From Lichenostomus cassidix (Eukaryota > Chordata > Aves > Passeriformes > Meliphagidae), in the NCBI GenBank assembly GCA_008360975.2, contig CM039183.1:77639850-77703849 (forward strand): a stretch of DNA of 64,000 nucleotides, in the 5' to 3' direction. This document shows, piece by piece, positions 50,501 to 60,627 of this stretch (the stretch's first letter is position 1; each line of letters starts with the position of its first letter). The position numbers were made by a program, and so were the translations under genes. Under the pieces are notes generated by a model. The model was not told the origin of the DNA, ran no database searches, and saw nothing but the letters and a program-made list of their open reading frames with translations.

Positions 50501-53500
50501 TAGAAGTTTAAAGGGATTAAAATAAATCTTGGCACTAAGTTACAAACCTTTGCCTTTTAGTGTACGTAAGAAGATCTCTTGCATAAGAATTATTTTATTA
50601 TTTTTCTTGGGAGACACATAAACTATTGCCGTGGATGTGGCAGTAAAATCTAAAATCACCTGACCTGGAAGGGTATGAAAGAATTTAGAAACTTATGCAG
50701 TTAACTGTCATCAGTGATTTTAACTATTTTTTATGGACATGCTCAGAGCTCATTATTGATTCTGCTGTAACTAAAAAGTGATGTATTGGCAGTAAAAATG
50801 TGTATTCTCACACAGTTGCATTGACTCCTTTGGCTGCTCAATATGTGCCTCCTGAAACTGCTCTCCATTGGTACCTAACTCCAGTTGGAGAACACAACAG
50901 CTACTTAGAAGTTTTTTGGTTAATTTAAATGTAGTGTCAATAAACAAGTTCAAAGATTTATCACCCAGGTCATAACTAGCTATAAACTGAGAAAATGTTT
51001 TTTTGTTTTAAATTGACCCAAATAGGTTTGAGTTTTCAAAATGAAACTTCCCTAATGTAAATGTTCTTACTTGCTGCTACTTTTAAGATGTAAACTTTGA
51101 AAAGGAAAACATAGCCTTTATATTTTTAAAGGATCAAAGGTAACTGAAATTTTTTTTAAAAAGCAGATTAAGCATAATATTCTTTATCTGCCCCCTGAAT
51201 ATCACAGAATGGCAATTTATTTTTTCTAGTTATCAGTTGCTGTGTAAAATTAAAACTTTGCTTTTCTGAAGAACTAAACTTGTGCTTCTAGCAGTACAAT
51301 AGAGCTGCATTAGTTGCACCATATTAAATTACAAATTTGTTCAGGTTTGAGCACAAGTTATGTTGCCTGCACTGCTCTGGCCTGTGCAAAACAATGAAGA
51401 GATTCTTGGTTAATGCTGCACAAACTGGAAAGGGAAAACTTATACACATGTGCTGAAGCTCTGTTTTAAGATCTAATTGTAGTATCATTCGAGGCCCATG
51501 TAGAAGTAGAGAGTAGATCTTCCAAAAGAAGATTATTTAAAAGCAGCAATCACAGCCTGAGGTACTGATACAGGAAGGGTTCTTCATCACTGTGCTCTGG
51601 TCTGATGTTTGTGCTGTAAATGAGAATTCCCTTAGGGCAGCATTCTCCAGGTATCTTTAAAAAATAAAATACAAAACCAGTTGTATACAAAAGGTTGTAT
51701 TGTCTGCTCTTGGGATCTGCAGAAATGCTGCATTTTGGTAGTCACTTCCGCCTTGTACCTGGTAAGGGTCATAAATGTGTGTGAGGAAGATTGTTCTGTT
51801 CTTAAAAGGACCTTGAAGATACAAGGTTATTTGGGCTCATCCATGCTTGAAAGGATTTTTAGGTTGTTTGGTTACATGTTAAGTAGCCTGGAACACTTAA
51901 CCTGAAAGCTGTGTATTGCAACTGCTGCATCAGGCACTTTCCTGAGTAATCAGCCATGTCATTACTAGCCAACTAAATAGTCCTGGGACATGAGCCCAGT
52001 TGCTGGCAGCTGATCATCCATGCCATGAAGGGTTAATGCAGTCTGACAGCTAAAGCTTGGGCAGCAGCATAATATTTGGGCATGGTTTAGAGGTTAAGGT
52101 GGGCGAGAGCTTAGCTGGGGGAATGCAAGCTGTGCTCTCCATATTTGCCTTACAGCTGCAGAACAGCCCGTGACCTGTCCCATCTGCTGTATGGCTGTGG
52201 CCATTGTGTCTGTGGTATGCTGTGCTCTCCTCTCCTGGGAAAGATGCCCAGAGCTGGAGAAGAATATTCTGTGACCCAGTGACATGCTGTCTGCCTTTGG
52301 AGATGGGCTTAATGCAGTAAGTAACTTACATGGGGTTAAGTAGATCCCAAGCGTCTCTTTCCTTCAGCTGGCTTTTACAAATGTGCCAAGTAGTGGAATC
52401 CTTACGGCTGCTAGGCAGTACAGGGATGTAAGGGCCAGGCTGGATGAGTGACTGGGGTGAAGGAAGGTCTAAATACAGCAGTAAGTTCTCTATTGACACT
52501 TTCATTTGTGGCTGTATTCAGTGAGTTGCAACTTCAGCACTTGGCTACCTCGCACTGCGCAAGTGGACAGGACAGCACTACTGTCCTGAGATGACTCTGA
52601 GATGTTTGAAGATGGATGCTGATAAAGAATGCTCTCTGCAGGTCTCTTGCATGAGTCCTTCTCATACGGCAGAATGCACCAGGACATGAAGGAAACTTCT
52701 TTCTCCAACCCTTCCATGCTAATTTGATGAAAATAGGGCAGTATGTGTGGTAACTCTCCTGTCACTTCTTTGCTGAATATCTTGTCTCCTCTTTCCATGG
52801 AGCTTTGCCAGGCACTGACCTAATGGTAGCATTCATCTAAGAGCTTTAAAGCATCAGATGCTTAGGATAACAGGAATGGAAAAGGCAGCAGTTGTGTCTT
52901 AACTCTCGCCCTTGTACCCATAGCAATGGTAAAGCAGTGCTCCTTTTTTGTCAGATTGGGAAGCATTTTTCTGTAGTTTCCTTGCCCTTGATAAACTTGT
53001 GATCTATTTGTATAGGAAGCTTGTGATTTACAGGTTTATAGTGGGAAGAGGAATATGTCATTAGAGGGAATCTGGAGAAACATTTGCATGTGTACTTTTC
53101 CAGGAAGTAGAAATGATTTGGCAAGAAAGGAACAGATTAACGATTGCATGTTCTGTTTGCTGCAATGGCAAGGTATTTGAATTGTCAAACTGAAGAGTTG
53201 AGACCAACATTCAGTTTCCAGTAGTGAATATTGGCTAAGGGAAAAATACAAAGGGCAAGCATAGATACAATACTATGTTCTGGTATACTCCCCCAGTTTA
53301 TGCAATTCCTCCACTAATTTATGTTGCAAAATTTAAATTGGGGTGATATTTCTATCTCTGCATTTAACAATTTTAGATGGATTTTTTTTCATTAATTAGT
53401 TAATTTGGGGGTTTATGGAAATACCTACAGCTTCATGTGCCAATGAATCCCCCAGCTTTAGCTGCATGTTGTAAAAGCGTTTTTGTGCTTGGCTATCTGC

Positions 53501-54548
53501 CTGTTTAATTTAATGTTTCCTAGTTCTGCCAGAAGAAAGAGTGAGCAGTTAATCTCTAGTTTTCCCCACGCCACTTCTGACTTGTAGGCCTGCATTAGGT
53601 TTCCTTATTTGTCTCTTGCTTGTATTGAAGGTGTAGGTTCTGAATAACTTAGCGCTGCTTTTTTGCCAGTAAGCATGTGGCATTTGTAGTTCTTTGTTGC
53701 AAGGCTGGGCCTATTTTCTGAGTGACAATAGTCAGTTTGGGATGGCTTTCAGTTGGCATTTCCACAATACACGTGGAAGCGACTTCACAGTCTTCTGAGC
53801 ATGCAAAAATAGAGCGCTCTCCTCCTCCACTCCACTTTCAATACTTACACATTAGCCTACAGGGTACTGCAAATACATTGAATTCTACAGTGATTGCTCT
53901 GAACCCTCAACTGATAAACAACTGTTAAAATCTTCTAACTTTAGTTAGAAAAAAACTAAAGGTATTACTGGAATGTGAACCAAGTTACCTTCTGCTGCTT
54001 CTCTTCTGCCTCTTTCTTACAAAGTCACCTCTGGAGTGTTTAGCTTGGGGGTGGATGTACCTGTGTGTTTGGGGGTGATGTTGACTGGGAAGAGGAAAAA
54101 ACAGAGATTGGTATTGGAAAGAAGGACTTAAAACGTACTTTACAGAAATGAGCAGTTAGATACCCTTTCTTTCATGGGCAGTGTTGCTATAGCAGAGATA
54201 TAAAACAAAAGAAAGAGAAGAATTTAAGACCTTCGGTCTATACATAGAATTCAACACCAAAAGAATTCCTAGGAGAGCCTCATACTTCCTCACTGCCAGG
54301 CTTGTTCTCTGCCTGCAACTATCTGGGCAAATATTTAGCAGAATGCAGGTGATTTCGACCTAAAAAGTCATGAAATAGATCATCTTAAGTCTGCAGGATC
54401 AGACTCCCATCCGGCAGAACTAGAAGGATTAAAAATTAGTTACTTCGGAGTTTTGTTTTGGGGGTGGGGGTAAGTCTTAACAAGTCTCCAGAAAGAAGCA
54501 TCAATTTGTGGGTAGAACTGGATTTGTAAAGATCAGGGTAATTACTGG
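47536..54548. other. Intergenic, no supported gene
   Basis: About 7 kb without a recognised exon, RNA gene or repeat. The longest open frame, about 113 codons on the minus strand at 48078-48419, has no domain signature. Confidence 0.55.
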
Positions 54549-55060
54549 ATCACAGAATCTGTCTACTCCAGTAGGGCCACCTAGAGCTAGTTGCTCAGGT
54601 CCATATCCAGACAGCTTAATGTCTTGGAGGATGGAGACTCTGTCGCTGTTGAGCAGCTAGCAGAGTAATGAATGCATCGGTTCTCAGTGGCAAGAAGGAA
54701 TGACCTTTATTGTTTTGATTTCATCACATTTATAGAGTTCTCAAAAGTCACCCAGATTGGTCAGTCAGAAGCCTTCCCCCAGGCCTGATTGGCCAGGCCT
54801 GTACTGCCCAAGTTCTGGGACACTGTTCCAAAACATCCAAACTTTATCTTTATTTACAAAACACAAGAAAACCTCTCATGGGAAAAACTGTGCTAGCCAC
54901 AGAGACTCTACAATCCGATGCCTCCTACTACTACATCAGATGCCTCCCTGGGCAACTGATGCCAGTGCCTGATCACTCTCACAGTGAAAAAGTGTTTCCT
55001 GATGTTTCGAGTGTTTCAGTTTGTGCCCATTGCCTCTGGTGATGTGAATCATACTGGGTT
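54549..55060 (-). repeat. Old CR1 LINE 3' end, split by an LTR
   Basis: Left part 54549-54640 begins 'tcacagaatctgtctactcc' and holds 'tccatatccagacagctta'. The right part 54902-55060 holds 'gggcaactgatgccagtgcc', 'tgatcactctcacagtgaaa' and 'cattgcctctggtgatgtga'. Together they are the reverse complement of a CR1 3' end, interrupted by the LTR at 54641-54901. The CR1 is therefore older than that insertion. Confidence 0.8.
54641..54901 (-). mobile_element. Solo LTR of an endogenous retrovirus (copy 2), nested in CR1
   Basis: 261 bp from TG (54641) to CA (54901), with GAGACTC on both sides (54634-54640 and 54902-54908). It belongs to the same family as 19614-19882: shared 'tgtcgctgttga.c.gctagcagag' start, 'ggccaggcctg' versus 'ggctaggcttg' middle and 'gtgct.gccaca' end. 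On the minus strand it has a TATAAA followed by AATAAA near its 3' end. No internal viral genes are present. Confidence 0.85.
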
Positions 55061-56481
55061 TGCAAAAGGTTTTTTTGCTGCTTTTGTTTTCCTGACTTAG
55101 TTGGAAGAAGTGGAGTAGTTGAAGAGTTGGCAGGGTCAAAGTTAGAACTTTAGAAATAGTTTAAATATAATGGGGATTAATCTTGATTTTGAGAAGTGCT
55201 ACCCTGCCTAGTTTTGAAAAAGTTTGAATGTGCACAAAAGATATAACTGGGAAGAATGTTAAAAGAAAGTATTACCATTAGTTAAGTTAGTAAAGTTTCT
55301 TTGCTGAAATCATGTGACAATTTTAGATTGTAAGCTACTTTTTATAGAATGGAAGTACTCTCAAATCTGCATATTAAAGACTGAGACAGTCACATATGGA
55401 AAGCTTTTTTTTCTGAAGAACATTTCATATATGTAATTAATCTCCTTTTCATAAATTTCTGACTTGCCTCTTTCTCTTAATAGACACAGGCCTTGCATTT
55501 CATAATGCAACTTATCTTTTAAGACACAGAATTTGACTAATAGAATGAAGAAATTGGACAAACTTTTAATTAAACAGGTATTTCCCCAAATAGCTTTGTT
55601 TTACCAAGGATCTTGCAGGGCAAATAGGCCACTAGCCAGCTGTGCTCTACATCAAACAAAAATGCAGACTGCAATCCTCTCCAGAAGCATCTTTATTATA
55701 TACAGATACATTAATAACTTGGCAGCCTTACTAACAAGGCTAGGGCTGGGAATGGCTTGAAAAGCACATTGCTGAGAAACTCCAAGAGTGGCTCATTCAT
55801 TTCAGAATTCTGCTGTGGCAGACACAGCACAGGGGGCTTGTTTTGTTGTTATGAGTGATGATGTCTGCTGTGTGACCAGAAGGATCAACCCCTCTAGCGC
55901 TCTAGCTGGTGTATTTCATAGCTCAGGTATAGCAAATTCTACAGACAAACCTAAACTTCCAATGAGTACACACTTTGGAAAGGTGAGGCACCATAGAAAC
56001 TGAAGGTAATATTCCTGTTGAGTTTCCTAGATTTTTTTTCTCTGTTTAGGGTATGATTATTTAACTGCAAATAAGTAACTCCAAAGCAAAAATTAGTCTC
56101 TTAGTCTTATGGTTAAATTAAATTAATTTTTCAATGCTTTATTTGTGCTACTCTGTAGTTGCTTTTGTTGTAATCACTGGTTTTACCATGGGTGTGCTGG
56201 GAGGCTCAGAAGTCCAGCCGTGGCTTCAGTGTGGTTTTATAATGGTTACAACTGGAACAGAACTAGGCAGGGGTTTCAGATACCAGGAACATTTAGGAAT
56301 CAACACAACTTTCATTATGGTGAGAAGCTGTCAAACTTCCAGGCATGTGCAGTGAAGCTCCACATGTAAATCTAAGTAACCAGGTAAGTTCCTGCAAATG
56401 TTCTTGGCAAGGGTATTTTTTCAGTCAATGTTCCACATGACTAAAAAGAAAAAAACCCCACTGATTTAATGGATCTTTTCA
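55061..56481. other. Intergenic, no supported gene
   Basis: No recognised exon or repeat. Overlapping short open frames near 56.1-56.4 kb lack domains. Confidence 0.55.
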
Positions 56482-56632
56482 CAGAATTAGAGAATATTCT
56501 GAGTTGGAAGGTATCTACAAGGATCATTGAGTCCAACTCTTAAGCAAATAGCCCATGTAGGGATCAAGCCCATGACTTTGGTCTCATTAGCACAATGGTT
56601 TACCAATTGATGCTCTGCTGATCTCACGGTTT
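56482..56632 (-). repeat. tRNA-Ile-derived SINE with CR1 tail (TguSINE1-like)
   Basis: On the minus strand the head resembles tRNA-Ile(AAT): 'caattggtaaaccattgtgc' followed by TAAT (D arm and anticodon arm), then 'gggcttgatccctacatggg' (T arm). It continues into a CR1-type tail 'gagttggactcaatgatcct' and 'ccttccaactcagaatattc'. A tRNA-Ile head joined to a CR1 3' end is the layout of TguSINE1, known from the zebra finch. The copy is diverged and not a functional tRNA. Confidence 0.75.
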
Positions 56633-56954
56633 TCCTGGGCATGCCACTTTTGACTTTGATATTAGGGCTAATAATGGAGATATAGTTGAAGGAACTGCAT
56701 GTCAGACTCTGTGCTTCCTGCTTTCTATGTAAAATTTCAAAGGATCAAGTAACTGTAACTCTGGGTCAGCTGTGATTTTAAGTAAGGGTGCAAATGTGAT
56801 TTTAAGTAAAGGTGAAATCTGCTCACTGCATTTATCCTAGCCTTTTTATTGTTTTTACTTCCATTTTATGGAGGAAAAGGTTAAGTGCATAAAAAGGTTT
56901 TCCTCTAAAAATGGGCCTCAAAGCAGGAGTTACTTTCTCACTGACTGAGAAATG

Positions 56955-57183
56955 TTATGAAACACAAGAAGTTCCACCTTAACATGAGGAAGAATTTCTT
57001 TATATTGAGGGTGGCAGAGCACTGGAACAGGCTGCCTAGGGAGGTCGTGGATCTCCCTCTCTGGAGACATTCCAAACCCACCTGGACATGTTCCTGTGTA
57101 ATCCGTTCTAGGTGACCCTGCCATGGCAGGTTTGACTGGATAATCTGCAGTGGTCCCTTCCAACCCTAATGATTCTGTGATTT
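56955..57183 (+). repeat. CR1 LINE 3' end
   Basis: Plus strand: 'gttccaccttaacatgagga', 'gcagagcactggaacaggct', 'gcctagggaggtcgtggatc', 'acccacctggacatgttcct' and 'cccttccaaccctaatgatt' with the 3' tail 'ctgtgatttt'. About 230 bp, low divergence, so a relatively young truncated copy. Confidence 0.95.
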
Positions 57184-58139
57184 TTCAGTTTTCATTAGTT
57201 CCAAAGAACAAATGTGTTTATGAAATTTAGATAATACTCTGTGCCACACTTGTACTATAAACATAACACTGAAACATCTTCTGTAAATATCTGAAAACAG
57301 GTTTTGGTGCAAACGCTCCAAAATTGGAAAAACTGGAAATTTGGAAAAATGCTCCCTAGATCTGTTTTTGAGAATATTACTTTCACTCCCCAGCTCACAG
57401 CTATGTTCTTGGTGAAAGTTACTAACTTCTGAAGGGAGAAAAGTTTGGGGTACTTTTAATAAAGGATATGTTTAAAAATAACACTCAGGTTTGCACAAAA
57501 AATGTTAGCTTTTTTTTTTACTAATTTTTTTTCAGGAAGTTTCATTTTTTAAAGGTGGGGCAAAGAGTGAAAATTACCTTTAAACAAATTTTCTAATTAA
57601 AAATTAGCTGGACTATTTGATAGTGTACAGCTGTCTTGCATGTTGTTATCTGAGACAAATCTGTGGAGTGGTCCAGCTTTTAATGAAGTCTTCTTGCGTC
57701 GAATACTTGAAGATTTCTTCCTTGTATGGCCGAATACCAGTTATATGTTTCACATACTTAAACATCAGCATGTGAGCATTTGTTGACAGTGAGCTAACCC
57801 TGTAATTGTCTGTGCTTGCTCCACTGCACAGGTTCAAGTGTTTTTAAAGCACTGGAGATACGCTGAAAGTATTCGGCCGGGCTCAGGGGCAGGAGGCACT
57901 GCTCAACTTGCGGCTGAGCTGCCTCTGGGGAAGTAACTAATACTGTATGTGCCTTCCTGCCTCCGCTTCGCTGTCTTTATCTCGACACACAGGTCTGGCA
58001 TAGATCAGTAGGTTGCTTTCCAAGTTTCTCGTGTGGGGTGTGCAAGCGCGACGTGCTCAGAACTGGAATTGTGAAGTGTGCAACAACGATCACTCTAGCA
58101 AGGAGCCCACCCCTGACCGCGCAGTGCGGGCAGTCCCAC
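57184..58139. other. Upstream flank of the SYNCRIP CpG island
   Basis: AT-rich sequence grading into CpG-rich DNA from about 57.87 kb. No gene recognised. Confidence 0.6.
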
Positions 58140-58828
58140 ACTCCGCTGGGGCCAGCAGGAGAAAGTTAAATCGCTAACGAGGGTGCGCTCCAAGCGTGGC
58201 TGCGGGGCAAAGGCCCGTTCCTGGGGCCGTGCTGCGGAATTCAGGCGCTGCAACCGCGAGGAGCCCTGACAGTGCCGCTGTCAGCGCCTCCCCAGCGCCG
58301 ACCCCCGCCCTGGGGCCCCGTGCGGCGCCGTCACTCCGCGCAGCGCCCGAAGGAACCCCCGTTCCCCGCGGACAAACTCTGCCTCCGCCCGGCGCTAGCT
58401 GGCGGGGCGGGCAGCGCGAGGGCCCGGCGGTGAGCGCGGTTCGCCCCTCTGGGCAGGGGTGAGGCGCCTCCCGTCTCCAGTGCGGGAACGCCGAGCGCTG
58501 CCGGGCTCGCCTGGCCGGCAGCCACACAAAGCGTGGCTCTCCCCTCCCTTTGTCTGCGTGGCTTTGTCTCCTCCGTCCCTCCCCGCCGCGGGCCGGGACT
58601 TCCCCCCCGCCCCCCCGCCTGCGGCCGCCGTTACCCCCCCCTCTGTGCCACCTGCGTGCCGTGGGAACGGCCGCTCGCCCAATCCCAATCGCGGTCCGGC
58701 CACGGCCGCTCCGCCGGCGCCGAGCCCGCACAGGTGCACGCGGGCGGCTCCGGGGAGCGCGCCATCCGCGCACGGGGCTCGTCCCGCCGCCGCCTCCCCT
58801 CGGCAGCGCTTCGCCCGGGCGGGAGGAA

Positions 58829-58857
58829 CGGAGGGAGGGAGGGAGGGAGGGAGGGAG
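58829..58857 (+). repeat. (GGGA)n simple repeat
   Basis: About seven GGGA units upstream of the SYNCRIP first exon. They are G-quadruplex-capable, length-variable sequence. Confidence 0.9.
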
Positions 58858-58942
58858 CGGCGCGCGCCGCTCCGCATGGAAGGCAGAGAGCGCGCGCGTG
58901 GGGGGAACGAGGGGAGGGCGGGCGCGCGCGGGCGGGGCGCGG

Positions 58943-58950
58943 CGATATAA
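58943..58950 (+). promoter_or_regulatory. SYNCRIP: TATA-like element, candidate upstream SYNCRIP start
   Basis: GATATAAC sits inside otherwise pure GC-rich DNA. A start about 30 bp downstream, near 58975, is possible. The YY1-type site at 59145 suggests instead, or in addition, a start close to 59.1 kb. Confidence 0.35.
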
Positions 58951-59099
58951 CCCTTGCGGAGCTGCCTGGGAGACCCCGGGTTTTGGGGCTGCGCCAGCGC
59001 GCGCGGCGGCGCCTCCTCCTCCTCTTCTCTTCCCTCTCCCCCCGCTCCGCTCCCGCCCGCCCTCCGCCCGCCCCCCCGCGCGGAGTGGAAGGGGCCGGG

Positions 59100-59297
59100 G
59101 CTGGTGCCAGCAGCAGCAGCAGCAGCGGCGTGAGCGCTCGAGCGGCCGCCATTTTACGCCAGCTCCAGCAGCAGCACTGCCCGGACACACCGCCGCGGGA
59201 GCGCGGAACGGGGGCAGCGCCTCAGCACGCCGAGCCGCGACCCGCGCCCCGAGAGACCCTTCGCACACCGCGGTTCTCCCCCCGCAGGCACACACAG
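59100..59297 (+). other. SYNCRIP: SYNCRIP exon 1 (5' UTR), approximate
   Basis: Inferred non-coding first exon. It contains a (CAG)n-type run (59108-59125) and GCCGCCATTTT (59145-59155), a YY1 site of the type placed just after housekeeping starts. It ends at cacacag|GTCAGG (59297/59298), a usable donor. The 5' end could lie as far up as about 58.97 kb. Intron 1 would then be 59298-60615. Confidence 0.5.
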
Positions 59298-60627
59298 GTC
59301 AGGGCGGCCGGGCGCCGGCGGGGTGGGAGCGGGCCGGGTGGCAGAGCGGGCTGAGGCGGCGGAGGGCGGGAGGCGCACGCTGGGGCCCTGCAGCGCTGTG
59401 GGGCCGGGGCGCTGCGCGATGGGTGGAGGAGCTGCTGGCGCTGCCTTCGTGGCCGCCACTGTCGGTCGGGCGGGGGGCGGCCGGGCCGGTGCCCGGCCCC
59501 GGCGTGGCGGCGGCGGTGGCGACCGGGGCACCACCCGAGCCGGGCCGGCGCGGGGCGCGTGGCTCCCGCCTTATTGTCCCGCCGGCCCCGCCGCTCCATT
59601 CATTGCCTGTGAGGGGCAGGGGGCGAACCGCGGCCTCGGTGCCCGGTGTGCGCGCGGATAGCGGAGCCGCCCGGGTTTCGCGTGTCCCCGGTCACGTCGG
59701 GAGGCGGTGGGCGACGGGTAGCGGTGTTTCCTGGCTGGAAAACGGGGCCTTGCATTGTTCCGGGCAGGAGTATGGCCGGGGGGCGGCGGCGGGGCCGGGA
59801 GGCATCGCGAACTCCCGGCCGGGTGGTGAAATCGGGCCCGGGGTGTTGCAACCCGCTCTCCGGGGGGAATAGGGTGAGAGGTGGGGAATGGCCGGGGCTC
59901 GGGGCGGGGGGGAGCCGCTCCTCCCGCGGGAGTGTGGCGGGGAGGGGGGGAAGTCGGTCACTGGAGGAAGTTGTAGGACATCTGAACGCGCGGAGCACGT
60001 GTTTCCATCGGGCTCATGGCCGCCGCCGCCGTGGGTGGGTGCGGGCTGGGAAGAGCGCTTTGTTCCTCTCGCTTGCCCGGCCGGCACCGAAGTGGAGGCG
60101 GGAAGGGATCCCGGCCGCGCCCGGGGCCTGGAGAGGCGGCGTGCGCCGAGGGGCAGCGAGTTTGCAGCGGGCGGTGCAGGCGGCGGCGGGTGTCAGTGAC
60201 GGTATCGCGGTGCATGTGGCAGGTTTGCTTGTCCTCCCACCCCCGCTGTTGCCTTTTTGCTCCGTTTCTAACTTGTTCAGAGCGTCTTAGGGAGTGTGTT
60301 AGAGAGACAGAGAGAGGGGAGGTGAGTCAGTGTCTGGCTGGGTTGTGTAAAACCTGCAGTGAAAACTACCCCACTCCCCACCCCCCCCCCCAGTGGTGTT
60401 AGGGCTTTCCTTTGTGTTAGTGCTTCTTTTGAGGAATTTCCTGTGCCTTGCAAAACTAAAAAAAAAAGTATCGCGGCGGTGATCTGCTATTTTTTATATA
60501 TTTTTTTTTCCATTACTTTCAAAGAATAGGGCAATCTGTTGCATGTGTTGTCACTTGAATTGTTCTGCCTGAAGATACATTTAGATTAATTTTGATGCTT
60601 ATTGCATTTGAACAGATACCTGGGAAC

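Larger units (their letters stand above)
58140..60290. promoter_or_regulatory. SYNCRIP: CpG island of the SYNCRIP promoter
   Basis: About 2 kb of very high GC and CpG content around the first exon and the start of intron 1. It includes a (GGGA)n run (58829-58857) and many GC boxes. Long open frames on both strands here (up to 440 codons) overlap each other and come from a shortage of stop codons in GC-rich DNA; they are not genes. Confidence 0.9.

Noticed and set aside
58174..59872. Open frames of 373 (minus) and 440 (plus) codons over the SYNCRIP CpG island
   Set aside because: Overlapping long frames on both strands in very GC-rich DNA with few stop codons; Ala/Arg/Pro/Gly composition; they cross the inferred exon 1 donor.
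60592..60627. In-frame upstream ATG giving a longer SYNCRIP N-terminus
   Set aside because: It lies before the 3' splice site at 60615, within intron 1; the known start MATEHVNGNG is 12 nt into exon 2.
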